A DNA stretch of 55,033 bases, from positions 1 through 55,033 of the forward strand of contig CANRQN010000008.1 in NCBI GenBank assembly GCA_947641575.1, given 5' to 3'. Made by a program: the position numbers and the translations under genes. The notes under the pieces are model-generated. The model was not told the origin of the DNA. It saw only the letters and a program-made list of their open reading frames with translations, and did no database searches. This DNA comes from an uncultured Clostridium sp. GTDB lineage: Bacteria; Bacillota; Clostridia; TANB77; CAG-508. Of this stretch, positions 1 through 10,545 are shown piece by piece (the first letter of the stretch is position 1; each line of letters begins with the position of its first letter).

Positions 1-75
1 TGCTAATATTACCAGTACTACTATCATTATTATTAGGGATATTAATGTTATTCCTCTTTGTTCTTTTATTTTCAT
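1..75 (-). CDS. Type IV pilin-like protein, N-terminus only (runs off window)
   Basis: Twenty-five codons are visible from an ATG at 75, preceded by AGGAGG at about 83-88. The peptide has a short basic leader ending KEQRG followed by the hydrophobic stretch ITLISLIIMIVVLVILA. This is the layout of class III (prepilin peptidase) signals: cleavage after Gly and an N-terminal helix used for pilus or pseudopilus assembly. The usual Glu at +5 is absent from what can be seen. It is divergent from the HTH gene at 204. The rest lies outside the window, so the family is inferred from the leader only. Confidence 0.55.
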   Translation of the reverse strand, partial: MKIKEQRGITLISLIIMIVVLVILA

Positions 76-203
76 CTTTTTGCCTCCTATTTATGATATC
101 TACTATTTTAAGTATATACTGTTTTAGTAAGTTATGCAATAAGTACATAAGATTTATAATATTTTTGTAAATATTTTGTAATATATTTGTAAAGGAGAAG
201 ATT

Positions 204-410
204 ATGCTAGAATTAAATGTATTAGAATTATTAAAAAAGAAAGGAAAAAGTAAGTATTGGCTATTTGTTCAATTAGACATGACTTATACAAACTTTAATA
301 ACATTATTACTAATAAAACTAAGTCTATAAAATATAGTAATATTGAAAGGTTTTGCGAAATTTTAGAATGTAAACCAAATGATTTATTTACCGACAAAAA
401 AACTGGTTAA
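204..410 (+). CDS. Small HTH (Cro/CI-type) transcriptional regulator
   Basis: A 68-residue protein with a good ribosome binding site (AAAGGAG) before the ATG. It has the compact XRE/HTH_3 layout: an N-terminal helix (VLELLKKKGKSKYWL), a turn and recognition-helix region (DMTYTNFNNIITNKT), then the typical ending IERFCEILECKPNDLF. Proteins of this size (YozG-like) bind DNA as dimers and usually act on neighbouring or their own promoters. A TATAAT-like -10 lies at 155-160. It is followed by a hairpin terminator. Target genes cannot be inferred; the divergent pilin-like gene is a candidate. Confidence 0.8.
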   Translation: MLELNVLELLKKKGKSKYWLFVQLDMTYTNFNNIITNKTKSIKYSNIERFCEILECKPNDLFTDKKTG

Positions 411-416
411 AATACA

Positions 417-453
417 AAAGATACTAGAGTTTAATTATTCTCCAGTATCTTTT
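417..453. terminator. Bidirectional rho-independent terminator
   Basis: Inverted repeat AAAGATACTAGAG / CTCCAGTATCTTT around a 10-nt AT loop, with T-runs on the right and A-runs on the left. It separates the HTH gene (plus) from ftsH (minus), which converge here. Confidence 0.8.
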
Positions 454-485
454 ATTAGAATTTTTTTGAAATTGTACCCAAAAGT

Positions 486-2289
486 TTAATTTTCAAATAT
501 TTTTGCAAATTCTTCGCCGTCAATTTTCTCTTTTTCTAATAGTATTCCTGCAACTACATGTAGTTTATCTATATGTTCTTTTAATATATTTTCTGCTCTT
601 TCATATGCTTTGTCTATAATGCTCTTTGTTTCTGCATCTATTACTGATGCTGTTTGTTCTGAGTAATTCTTAGATTGTGCTAAATCTCTTCCTAAGAATA
701 CTTCTTCTTGACCTGCTCCAAACATTATAGCTCCTATAGTATCACTCATTCCATATTTTGAAACCATGTCTCTTGCAATTTTTGATGCTCTTTCTATATC
801 GTTTGATGCTCCTGTTGATATATCATTTAAAATTAAGCTCTCTGCAACTCTACCTCCAAGAAGTGATACTATTGTTTCTTCCATTTCTGATTTTGACATA
901 AATGATTTATCTTCACTTGGTCTATACATTGTGTATCCACCAGCCATACCTCTTGGTACTATTGAAATTTGGTGTACATCATCTTGTGTTGGTAGGAATT
1001 TACTTACCACTGCATGACCTGCCTCATGGTATGCAACAAGTTTCTTTTCTTTGTCACTTCTCACTCTTGTTTTCTTTTCAGGTCCCATTGTTACTTTTAC
1101 CATTGCATCTTCTATTTCCATCATTCCTATTTCCTTTAAGTCTCTTCTAGCTGCAAGTAACGCTGCTTCATTTAGTACATTTTCTAGGTCGGCTCCTGAA
1201 AATCCTGATGTGTTCTTTGCTATTGTTTTTAATTCTACTTCATCTGATATTTTTTTCTTTCTTGCATGTACTTCTAATATTTTTTCTCTTGCTCCTACAT
1301 CTGGTGCAGATACTACTATTTGTCTGTCAAATCTTCCTGGTCTTAGAAGTGCTTTATCTAATATATCTGGTCTATTTGTTGCAGCAAGTACTATAACTCC
1401 TTCATTTGCTGCAAAACCATCCATTTCAACTAGTAATTGGTTTAAAGTTTGTTCTCTTTCATCATGTCCTCCACCAAGTCCTGCTCCACGCTGTCTACCT
1501 ACTGCATCTATTTCATCTATAAATACTATACATGGTGAATTTCTCTTAGCTTGTTCAAATAAATCTCTAACTCTTGATGCACCAACACCAACAAACATTT
1601 CTACAAAGTCTGATCCACTTATTATGAAGAATGGAACTCCCGCTTCTCCTGCAACTGCTTTTGCAAGTAATGTTTTACCTGTTCCTGGGCTTCCTACAAG
1701 TAATACTCCTTTTGGTATTCTTGCTCCCATATCTGTAAATTTTCTAGGATTTTTTAAGAATTCTACTATTTCTTCTAGCTCTTCTTTTTCTTCATCAACT
1801 CCTGCAACATCTGCAAATGTTATTTTATTCTTATCAGCTGATGTCATCATTCTTGCTTTGCTTTTTCCAAAGCTTAATGTCTTATTATTTCCGTGAAGCT
1901 GATGAGTTCATTGTTAGGAACCAGAATATTAGTGCTATTATAAGTAAACCAAATGGAGATAATATTTCTAATATTGTTATTAATATTGATTGTGATTTTT
2001 CTTTTAGGTCTATTGTTCCTGATTTTAGATAGTCTGTTATATAATCCATAAAGCTTTCTGTACTTGGTATATTTACTTCTTTTTCTATTGTACTATTTTT
2101 CAATGTTACATTTGCTGTTTTTCCATCATATGCCATTTCTATTGCTGTTACTTCTGATGTTTCTATTTTATTTATAAGTTCTGCATATGTCATTTTTGTA
2201 TCACTATTGTCTAAAATAGAAGTAAGTAAAACTATAAATATTATTCCTATTATTAGCCACATTGCTAATGTTTTTATACTGTTTTTCAA
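486..2289 (-). CDS. ftsH: ATP-dependent zinc metalloprotease FtsH (one CGG-skip site)
   Basis: Membrane-anchored AAA+ protease that degrades misfolded membrane proteins and some regulators. TTG start at 2289 behind GGAGG. Residues 1-135 hold two membrane segments around an extracytoplasmic domain. The AAA module shows Walker A GSPGTGKT, Walker B IVFIDEID and the second region of homology [20 protein letters not shown]; the zinc site is HEAGH. The frame is interrupted at 1891-1893 (minus strand TCA CGG AAA TAA). Skipping the C gives [14 protein letters not shown], the normal linker between membrane and AAA domains, and a 600-residue protein of usual length. Without the skip, the product would be a 134-residue membrane stub. 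Last gene of the gdpP-rplI-dnaB-tilS-ftsH cluster. Confidence 0.95.
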
Positions 2290-2465
2290 AGTCTTCCTCC
2301 TTTAGTTTAAAAACCTAGAATTTATGGTCTTAAACTTCATTCTCATTTTCTTACATGGCATATTATCATATTTAGAATTTGTTTTCAATACCTTTTTTGA
2401 AACTTTTTTTGCCCCAGACCATGCTTATATGTAAGTTTTGCTACGGATTTGCTAGTTTGGACGTA

Positions 2466-3464
2466 TTATGTTTTTTTTGTTACAAAAAAATACATTTTTC
2501 CCCTATTTACTAGGATTTTGAGGCTTTTGTTGGGCGTCAAGTACTTATTCCCTATATTATTTGCGCATAATTCTATTATATCTTTTATATGAATTTTTCC
2601 TATTCCATTACTTGTTCCTAGCAACTTTTTTATACATAAAAGTATTATTCTTGCTTTTATAGCTTCATGCTTTTTATTAAACTCTTTCAAATTTAATATT
2701 ATTTCCTCTTTTTCTTGTTTTATAACTAATTCATTAAAAACTTTTTTTGTTTCTTTTTCTAAATAGTCATTATCTATTGTTATAACTTCTGATAATCTAT
2801 TTAATGTGTCTATTATATTTGGATTAAACTCTTTTTTGATTAATGGTATTAATATATTCCTTACTTTGTTCCTTGTATATATGTTTTCATCATTTGTTTT
2901 ATCATGCCTAGGGTTTAATTCTTTCTCTTCACAGTACTTTTCTATATCTGTTCTATCTATTTCTATTAATGGTTTTATATATTTTTTGTCTCTAACTGCC
3001 TGTATACCCTTTAATCCACTTGTCCCTGTCCCTCTTAATATATTCATTAAAACTGTTTCTGAATTATCACATTTAGTATGTGCTGTTGCAATTTTATCTC
3101 CATCATATTTTTCTAAAACTTCATTAAAAAATTTATATCTTTCTTCTCTTCCCGCTTCTTCTGTACCTAATTTTTTTGATTTTGCTATTTTCTCTATATT
3201 TAATTTTTTTGCTTCAAATGCTATAGCTCTTGCCTCGCAGTATTTTCTAACAAACTCCTCATCTGAATCAGCTTCTTCTCTTATCATATGATTTACATGC
3301 GCTACTATAATTTCAAAATTTATTTTTCCCTCTTTTTTTAAATTGTACAAAATATCCACAAGGCAAATAGAGTCGGGTCCTCCAGAAACACCGACTACAA
3401 CTTTATCATTATTTTCTAATAAATTATATTTTTTTATTGTATTTAAAACTTCTTCTTTTAACAT
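2466..3464 (-). CDS. tilS: tRNA(Ile)-lysidine synthase TilS
   Basis: Converts C34 of the CAU-anticodon tRNA-Ile to lysidine so that it reads AUA, an essential step. The PP-loop ATPase motif SGGPDS lies near residue 30 and the family sequence continues for 332 residues. The frame is open further upstream to 3533, but the start at 3464 is preferred: AAAGGA lies just before it, it is 12 nt beyond the dnaB stop, and VLNTIKKYNLL is a normal TilS beginning. No in-frame CGG occurs; two out-of-frame CGGs (near 3160 and 3391) are read through normally. Probably co-transcribed with dnaB and ftsH, as in many Bacillota. Confidence 0.93.
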   Translation of the reverse strand: MLKEEVLNTIKKYNLLENNDKVVVGVSGGPDSICLVDILYNLKKEGKINFEIIVAHVNHMIREEADSDEEFVRKYCEARAIAFEAKKLNIEKIAKSKKLGTEEAGREERYKFFNEVLEKYDGDKIATAHTKCDNSETVLMNILRGTGTSGLKGIQAVRDKKYIKPLIEIDRTDIEKYCEEKELNPRHDKTNDENIYTRNKVRNILIPLIKKEFNPNIIDTLNRLSEVITIDNDYLEKETKKVFNELVIKQEKEEIILNLKEFNKKHEAIKARIILLCIKKLLGTSNGIGKIHIKDIIELCANNIGNKYLTPNKSLKILVNRGKMYFFVTKKT

Positions 3465-3475
3465 ATTTAATCCTT

Positions 3476-4821
3476 TTAATAATCTTCGTGATAACGCTCT
3501 ATACTTGCAAATTTTGTGTAACTTCCAAGCCATAAAAGTTCTACTGTACCTGTCGAACCACTTCTTTGTTTTGCGATAATTACTTCTGCAATATTTTTCT
3601 TTTCGCTTTCTGGGTTATAGTAATCATCTCTGTATAAAAATACTACAATATCAGCGTCTTGCTCAATTGAACCAGATTCGCGAAGATCTGAAAGCATTGG
3701 TCTATGATCATCTTTTCTTTGATCTGGACTTCTTGAAAGCTGTGATAATGCAATTACTGGGACATCTAGTTCTTTTGCAAGAATTTTTAAAGATCTACTT
3801 ATTTCTGCTATTTCTTGCTCTCTGCTTCCGTTTTTTCTTCCTCCTGAACCTGTAATTAATTGTAAATAGTCAATTACAACAAGTCCTATATTTTTTTCTA
3901 GTTTTAGTTTCCTGCACTTTGCTCTTATTTCTGTTATTGAAATTCCGTGGTGTATCATCTATATAAATTTCTGATTCTGATAATGGCCCGAAGTCCCTCT
4001 GATAACTTTATTAGGTCTTCTTCTTCCATCTTTCCTGTTCTTAATTTATTACTATCTATCATAGTTTCACTTGCAAGTATTCTTGTTACAAGCTGTTCTT
4101 TTGACATTTCCAAACTAAATATAGCAACAGGTACATTTGCTCTTACTGCTGCATGACTTGCTATATTCAATGCAAAAGCTGTTTTTCCCATTGCAGGACG
4201 TGCTGCAACTAAAATTAATTCAGAACCATGAAGTCCTGCTGTTTTATTGTCTAAATCTACAAATCCTGTAGGTATTCCTGTTATAGCCTCTTTTTGATTA
4301 TATAGTCTCTCTATTTGTGCAAATGTTTCTATCAATACTTCTTTTATTGGAGTATATCCTTTTTGGTTTCTATTTTTTAGCAAATCAAAAACATTTTTTT
4401 CAGCTTTTTCTATAATTTCATTTACCTCAAGTGTTTGGTCATATCCTAAGTCTATCAATTCATTAGAAGTTTTTATTAAACTCCTAAGCATTGATTTTTC
4501 TTCTACAATTTTTATATAGTTTTCTGTATTTGCTGTGGTCGGAACTTTGTCTGAAAGTTCTGCTATATACTCCAATCCACCACATACATCTAGCTTTCCT
4601 AAAGATACTAGTTCATCTTTAACAGTAATCATATCTACAGGTTCTGCTCTTCCATATAGTGCAAGCATTGCAGAGAATATAAGCTTATTTTCTTCTCTAT
4701 AAAAATCCTCTGGTTTTAGAACTTCTACTGCATTAATAACTGAGTCTTTATCAAGTAGCATTGAACCAAGAACTGCTTGCTCTGCTTCTACATCATATGG
4801 TGGAATTCTTCCTACATTCAT
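3476..4821 (-). CDS. dnaB: Replicative DNA helicase DnaB (two CGG-skip sites)
   Basis: Hexameric 5'-3' helicase of the replication fork (called dnaC in Bacillus). The N-terminal domain begins [20 protein letters not shown]; the RecA-like core has Walker [11 protein letters not shown] and Walker [10 protein letters not shown]. Two sites lie 43 nt apart: 3988-3990 (CTT CGG GCC) and 3945-3947 (CCA CGG AAT). Skipping C at both gives EGLGPLSES, then [16 protein letters not shown], the standard DnaB sequence, and 447 residues in total. The segment between the sites is read in a second frame and the remainder in a third, so neither fragment alone could be a helicase. Downstream of rplI, upstream of tilS. 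Confidence 0.95.
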
Positions 4822-4850
4822 TTTTAGTATCCTTTCTTACTTTTATATTC

Positions 4851-4977
4851 AATTGAAAATTGAAAAGAATTAGTATATTGCTAGGCAATTCAAATCAAAA
4901 AAGCGGAGGTGTACACTAGTACATTGAGCATTTTTTGTATTTGAATTAATGACGCAAGATGCTGATTATTTTCAATT
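4851..4977. repeat. Palindromic intergenic element, copy 1 (rplI-dnaB gap)
   Basis: Imperfect inverted repeat filling the gap. Outer arms are AATTGAAAA...AATTAGTATATTGC and GCAAGATGCTGATTATTTTCAATT; inner arms are ATTCAAAT/ATTTGAAT, with a TGTACACTAGTACA-like centre. It shares arm sequence with copies at 43468, 44111 and 45136 and, more weakly, 45698. Confidence 0.75.
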
Positions 4978-5424
4978 TTATTCTGCAATAATGTTAAGTT
5001 TAAGTTTAGCTACTACTCCTTCAAATAGTCTAAGCTCTACTGTATATTCTCCTATATTTTTAATCTGATCTTTAATTACAATCTTCTTTTTATCTATTGT
5101 TTCTTTAAATTCTTTTTCTATATTCTCTGATATTTCTTTTGAAGTAATGCTTCCAAAAGTTTTACCGTTTTCTCCTGCTTTTGTTTTAATTATTAATACT
5201 TCTTTTTCAAGTTTATCTTTTATTTTTATTGCCTTTTCTTTTTCTAGTTCTTTTCTGTGTGCTTCAGAAGACTTTTTAGCAGACCATTCATTCATATTTT
5301 GCTTATCTGCTGGTATAGCAAGTTTTTTGGGAAACAAGAAATTTCTTGCATATCCATCATTTGCATTTACAAGTTCTCCTCTTTTTCCCATACCTTTTAC
5401 ATCGGTTTGTAATATTACTTTCAT
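4978..5424 (-). CDS. rplI: 50S ribosomal protein L9
   Basis: 148 residues, the usual bacterial L9 length. The N-terminal domain [20 protein letters not shown] and the [16 protein letters not shown] segment are diagnostic; a long charged connecting helix and a C-terminal domain follow. L9 binds 23S rRNA near the base of the L1 stalk, and its loss raises frameshifting in other bacteria (family knowledge), notable in a genome with apparent obligate +1 recoding. Ten nucleotides downstream of gdpP. No in-frame CGG. Confidence 0.97.
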   Translation of the reverse strand: MKVILQTDVKGMGKRGELVNANDGYARNFLFPKKLAIPADKQNMNEWSAKKSSEAHRKELEKEKAIKIKDKLEKEVLIIKTKAGENGKTFGSITSKEISENIEKEFKETIDKKKIVIKDQIKNIGEYTVELRLFEGVVAKLKLNIIAE

Positions 5425-5434
5425 ACCTCTCTCC

Positions 5435-7461
5435 TTAATCTAAATTTTCTTCAAAATATTCGTTTATTTTATCTATAAGCTGTTTTTTAGCTTCTTCTAA
5501 TGTTATTCCTGTAATTTGTGCACCTGCAACTGTATGGTGTCCTCCTCCGCCTAATTTTTCTAAAACTAACTGAATATTTATATCTCCAATTGATCTACCA
5601 CTTATAAATACTGTGTCTTTTACCAGTCCAAGTACAAATGACGCTGATATATCGCTTATTGTTAACAGCTCATCCGCAGCTTTTGCACATATTAATCCTG
5701 CATTTTCATCATTTTCTTCATATATTGATATACCAATTGTTTCTCTTATTACTTCTGTATTTTTTACTACTTCTGCAATTACATTATAGCTCTCTAAGTC
5801 ACTTTGGAACCATTTTTTTACTTTTATTATATCTATGTCATTTTTTCTTAAATAAGCTGCCGCTTCAAAAGTTCTAACTCCTGTTTTAAATGTGAAGTTT
5901 TTAGTGTCTACCATTATTCCTGCATATAGACTTTCTGCTTCAAAAGTTGTTAGCTGTGCATTATTTTTTGTATATTGTAAAAGTTCTGAAACAAGCTCTG
6001 ATGCTGATGAAGCATATACTTCATGGAACATTAGTATACTATTTTCTATATAATCTGGACCTCTTCTGTGATGGTCTATTATGACAATTTTGCTTGTCTT
6101 TGTAAGTAATTCTGGGACTTCTACATATGATTTTTTATGTGTATCTACAATTATAAGTAAAGTATCTGGTGTCACAATATTTAAAGCTTGTGATTTATCT
6201 ATTATAACATCTTTGTATTCTTCTTCCTCTTCTACTGCTTCAATAAAATCTTTTAGTGTCATTCCGTAGGTATTATTTACTATTTTTGCTGTCTTTCCAA
6301 GTGATTTTGCTATTCTATATACTCCAAGACTTGAACCCATTGAGTCTATATCTCCATTTGAGTGTCCCATTATTAAAATATTTGGAGCTTCTTCCATTAG
6401 CTCTTCTAAAGCTGCTGCAACTGCTCTTGCTTTTACTTTTGTTCTTTTTTCTACTTCTTGCTTTTTCCCTCCATAGAATTCATATTTGCCTTTTCTTCTA
6501 ATTACTGCTTGATCTCCACCTCTACCAAGTACTAGATCCATTGCCTCTATTGCTAATTTGAATTTTTCACTATTTGAGTTTCCCTCAGCACATATTGCAA
6601 TACTTAGTGTTGTAGGCATTATTCCTTCTGTTTCTGTGTTTTTAGTTTCTTCTAAAATTTCAAATTTGTTTTCTATTATTTTATCCAAATATTTTTGTTC
6701 AAATATAAATACTATTCTATTTGTATCTGTTTTTAATGCTATGCCTTCAATTTTTGAAACCCAATCATAAATTTTAGTTTCAATCTCTGCTGTAACTTGA
6801 GACTTTTCTTCTTGTGTCATATTTTGTGTTAACTCTTCATAGCTATCTAACATTATTATTCCTGTGCAAGATTTACCTTCTTCAAACTTTTTACTTATTT
6901 CTAAGAATTCTGTATTATCTATAAAATACATTGCAAACATAATTCCGAAGTTTTTTCTTTCTATTTCTTGTTTTTGCTGGTATTATTTCTATTATTACTT
7001 TATAGTCTCTTTTTCCAATTTTTATTTCTTTATATATAATTGGTTTATCACTTTTCTTTTCACCATTTTCAAGTTCTAATATCACTTCTTTTACCATATC
7101 TTCTATGATATTTTTTATATCTATATTTCCAAATTCTGTAACAAAACTTGAACTTTTCCATGTAAGTTCTCCGTTCTTCTTCTACTATTGCAAGTGGAAA
7201 TGGCGAATTTATCAATGCATTTTTTGCGATTGTATCAACATTAAAAGTGAGCTCTTGTATATGTTTATCAAGCTCTGTTTTATTTTTATTGTTTGTCCAA
7301 AATGTATATGCAAGTAGTATTCCATATAGCAAAACTGATGGTGCTATAAAAAGTACATTTTGTATACACAATATGACTAATATTATCGCTATTACTACTA
7401 AATATACTCTTGTTTTTGTAAATATACTTTCAAATGTTTTTCTTGTTTTGTTATCGGACAT
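5435..7461 (-). CDS. gdpP: Cyclic-di-AMP phosphodiesterase GdpP (two CGG-skip sites)
   Basis: Membrane DHH/DHHA1 phosphodiesterase that hydrolyses c-di-AMP. Two N-terminal transmembrane helices, a PAS-like region, a degenerate GGDEF domain, then the DHH domain with [17 protein letters not shown] and IDHHRRGPD, and DHHA1 with [11 protein letters not shown]. It looks like three ORFs; skips at 7171-7173 (GAA CGG AGA) and 6945-6947 (CTT CGG AAT) join them as VEEEGELTW and [11 protein letters not shown], giving 674 residues, close to typical (about 650-660). Start at 7461 behind AAGGAGG. Several in-gene CGGs out of frame (e.g. near 5548 and 6265) need no correction. Confidence 0.94.
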
Positions 7462-7640
7462 AAAAATCCTCCTTTTATTACATAGTATATTTTATATTAA
7501 ATACCTTAATTTGTCAAGGTTTATGGGATTCTAACATCAAAAAATTATAACTATTCAGAGGTCTGCCTAGAATGCTAAATTACAATAATACTACATTCTC
7601 AAATATTTATTAAATCAACGTGATTTATTTATTTTTATTA

Positions 7641-7669
7641 TTGACATTGTAAATATTTTTTAGTACAAT
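7641..7669 (+). promoter_or_regulatory. Sigma-A promoter for relB-yoeB
   Basis: TTGACA (7641-7646), 17-bp spacer, TACAAT (7664-7669), about 35 nt before the relB start codon. Confidence 0.75.
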
Positions 7670-7703
7670 GTATATAATATATAAAAGAAAGGAAGTGTTT
7701 CAT

Positions 7704-7967
7704 ATGGCACAAACAAATGTTAATATTAGAATGGATGCGGAGTTAAAAAAACAATTTGATAAATTCTGCTCAGATATAGGAATGTCAATGACTACTGCTA
7801 TATGTGTTTTTGCAAAAAAAGCAGTAAAAGAACAAAAAATTCCATTTGAAATTACTGCTGACCCTTTTTATAGTTCTGCCAATATAAAAAGATTAGAAAA
7901 AGCAGTAGCTGATTTAGATGCTGGAAAAGGTAAAAAACATGAAATTATGGAGGTAAAAGATGAATAA
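7704..7967 (+). CDS. relB: Antitoxin of RelB/DinJ family
   Basis: 87 residues. The start at 7704 is chosen because AAAGGAAGTG sits just upstream; an upstream in-frame ATG at 7668 overlaps the promoter. The sequence AQTNVNIRMDAELKKQFDKF followed by GMSMTTAICVFAKKAV is the ribbon-helix-helix DNA-binding half of RelB/DinJ antitoxins; the C-terminus is the toxin-wrapping segment. It overlaps the yoeB frame by 8 nt, so the pair would be translationally coupled. Such antitoxins repress their own promoter. Confidence 0.9.
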   Translation: MAQTNVNIRMDAELKKQFDKFCSDIGMSMTTAICVFAKKAVKEQKIPFEITADPFYSSANIKRLEKAVADLDAGKGKKHEIMEVKDE

Positions 7968-8223
7968 AATTTGGCAAGATGACGCTTGGTGAGACTATCT
8001 TTATTGGCAGAAACAAGATAGAAAAACTCTAAGGCGTATAAATCAGATCTTAAAAGATATTGACCGAAATGATTATAATGGAATAGGAAAGCCTGAGGCT
8101 TTGACTGGAAATCTCTCAGGCTTCTGGAGTAGACGAATCGATGATAAAAATCGTATAGTTTATAGGATTTTAAACAATCAAATTGAAATCGCACAGTGTG
8201 GTTCTCACTATCGTGACAAATAG
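7960..8223 (+). pseudogene. yoeB: YoeB-type toxin with in-frame TGA at codon 11
   Basis: From the ATG at 7960 the frame encodes a full-length YoeB-like mRNA interferase of 87 residues except for TGA at 7990-7992: NKIWQDDAW-stop-DYLYWQ. The rest matches the family closely (KPEALTGNLSGFWSRRIDD, RIVYRI, ending SHYRDK with the C-terminal His-Tyr). YoeB is a ribosome-dependent endonuclease. The length around the TGA is unchanged, so this is a substitution in a codon usually encoding Asp or Glu, not a frameshift, and no CGG is involved. It is probably an inactivated toxin beside an intact antitoxin; a sequencing error at one base is the alternative. Confidence 0.75.
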
Positions 8224-8224
8224 C

Positions 8225-10523
8225 TTAGTTTATTATTTCAAGTCCGGCAAACTTTGCCATAAGTCTCTTATGCCCTACTTTATCGAAGTTTATATCTACT
8301 TTATAGTCATCTTCCTCTTTTTCTACATAGTTAATAGTTCCCTCACCAAATTTTTTGTGGTATACTCTTGTTCCTTCTTTATATTTTGATATATCTATAT
8401 TTGCATTCGTCTTTTTGTTACTTAATCCATTCAAAAAGCTTTCTGGAGTTTTGAATGAGAAACTATTTGCTGCAACTGCTTTTCCAAAGGCTGAATTTTG
8501 ATCTATACTGTATCTTTTTACATCCCTATTTCCATATGTCCATTCATATTGATTACTATTATCAAATGTTCCTTCTAAATTACTTTCAGATGTAACAAGT
8601 GAGCTATCTTCGCTTAAGAAGTCTTCTGGAATTTCTTTTAAAAATCTTGATATGCTATTAAATGATGTAGAACCAAATATTGTTCTTGATTTTGCACATG
8701 TCATATACAAGTGCTCTTTTGCTCTTGTTATTCCAACATAACATAGTCTTCTTTCTTCTTCTATTCCATTTGGATCATCTATAGACTTAGTACCTGGGAA
8801 TATTCCTTCTTCCATTCCTGCCATGAATACTACTGGAAATTCAAGTCCTTTTGCACTATGTAATGTCATAAGGGTTACTTGTTCTGCCGATTCTTCTAAA
8901 TTATCTATATCACTTGATAGTGTAATACTTTCTAGGAAACTTCCTAAGTCATTTTCTGCTTCTTCTTCAAATTCCATTGTTACTGTTAGAAATTCTTCTA
9001 AGTTTTCTATTCTATTTTCTGCTTCTTTTGTATCTTCTAATTCTAGTGCTTTTATATAACCTGTGTTTTTTAGTATTTTTTGTGTAAGTTCTGTAACTCC
9101 TATATCTTTTGAACTTGCTGATAGTTCATCTATGCATGACACAAATTCACGTGTTGCTGCGTGGACCCTACTTAGTCCATAATTTGCTGCATTTTTTATA
9201 ATCTCATACATTGAAATTCCTTCTTTTACAGCTATTTCTTCTACCTTTTCTAGACTTGTTTTTCCGTACACCTCTTTTAGGTTCATTTATTATTCTTTTT
9301 AAACTTAAATTATCTTTTGTATTATATACAAGTCTTAAATATGCAATAATATCTTTTATTTCTTTTCTTTCGTAGAATTTTAAGCCTCCGAATGATTCTA
9401 TATGGTATGTCTTCTCTTCTTAGAATGTCTTCTATACTACGTGACTGTGTATTCATTCTGTATAGTACTGCAAAATCTGAATATTTATAGTATTGTGTAG
9501 ATTTTAATGCTTGTATTCTTCCGAACTATGTAACTTGCCTCTTCATATTCATTATTTGATAGATTTGCAGTTACTTTATCTCCTTCGTCATTTTCTGTCC
9601 AAAGTCTTTTCTCATATTTTACTTCATTATTTTTTATTACTTCATTTGCAACTTTTAGTATATTCTTTGTGCAGCGGTAATTTTGTTCTAGTTTTATTAT
9701 TTTAGTTCCTGGAAAGTCTTTTTCAAAGTTTAATATATTTGATATGTCTGCTCCTCTAAATGAGTATATTCCTTGGTCATTATCTCCTACAACTGTAATA
9801 TTTCCATTTCTTGCAGACAAAATTGTGATTAGTGTAAATTGTGCTTTATTAGTGTCTTGATATTCATCTACAAGTACATATTTAAATTTTTCTGAATAGT
9901 ATTCTAAAATTTCTGGATCTGCAATTAGTATTTTTATTGTATAATTTATAATGTCATCAAAATCTAGTGCATTATTATCTCTTAGCTTTTTCTGATATAG
10001 TGTATATACTTCAGAAATCACTTCTTTTCTGATTTCATTATTTGTTCTTTTAGCATATTCTTCTGGTTCTACCATATCATTTTTGGCATTTGATATTTCT
10101 GACATAAAACTTCTTTCTGTAAACATTTTGTCATCCACTTGAAGTTCTTTCATACATTCTTTTATTAGACTTTTTTGATCTGATGTATCAAATATTACAA
10201 ATGATGATGTAAATCCTATTCTGTCTATAAATCTTCTTAATATTCTTACACAAATAGAATGGAATGTTCCTATCCACATATCATTTGCAATATCTCCTAT
10301 TAATTTTGTTACTCTTTCCTTCATTTCATTTGCAGCTTTATTGGTAAATGTTATTGCTAAGATATTCCAAGGTGCTATATGTCTTTCTTCAATCATATAT
10401 GCAATTTTATGTGTTAAGACTTTTGTTTTTCCGTGAACCTGCTCCTGCAATTACAAGACATGGTCCATCTACTTGCAAAACTGCTTCTTTTTGTTTATTG
10501 TTTAATTCTTCTATTATATCCAT
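8225..10523 (-). CDS. pcrA: ATP-dependent DNA helicase PcrA/UvrD (four CGG-skip sites)
   Basis: Superfamily 1A 3'-5' helicase for nucleotide excision repair and replication-transcription conflicts. Start at 10523 with AAGGAA upstream ([15 protein letters not shown]). Sites: 10431 (TCA CGG AAA, restores Walker A AGAGSGKT), 9521 (GTT CGG AAG, IVGRIQALK), 9388 ([23 protein letters not shown]) and 9264 (GTA CGG AAA, PKRGVGKTSLEK). Skipping gives 764 residues, the normal length. Other motifs: DEYQDTN, QNYRCT and [14 protein letters not shown], ending in a Tudor-like tail ([14 protein letters not shown]). Without the first skip the enzyme would lack its ATP-binding loop. Convergent with yoeB with no room for a terminator. 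Confidence 0.95.
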
Positions 10524-10545
10524 TTTACTTATTTCCTTCCGTTTT

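Noticed and set aside
7990..7992. TGA recoded as an amino acid in yoeB
   Set aside because: Trp is encoded by TGG throughout and TGA is not found inside other genes read in the correct frame.
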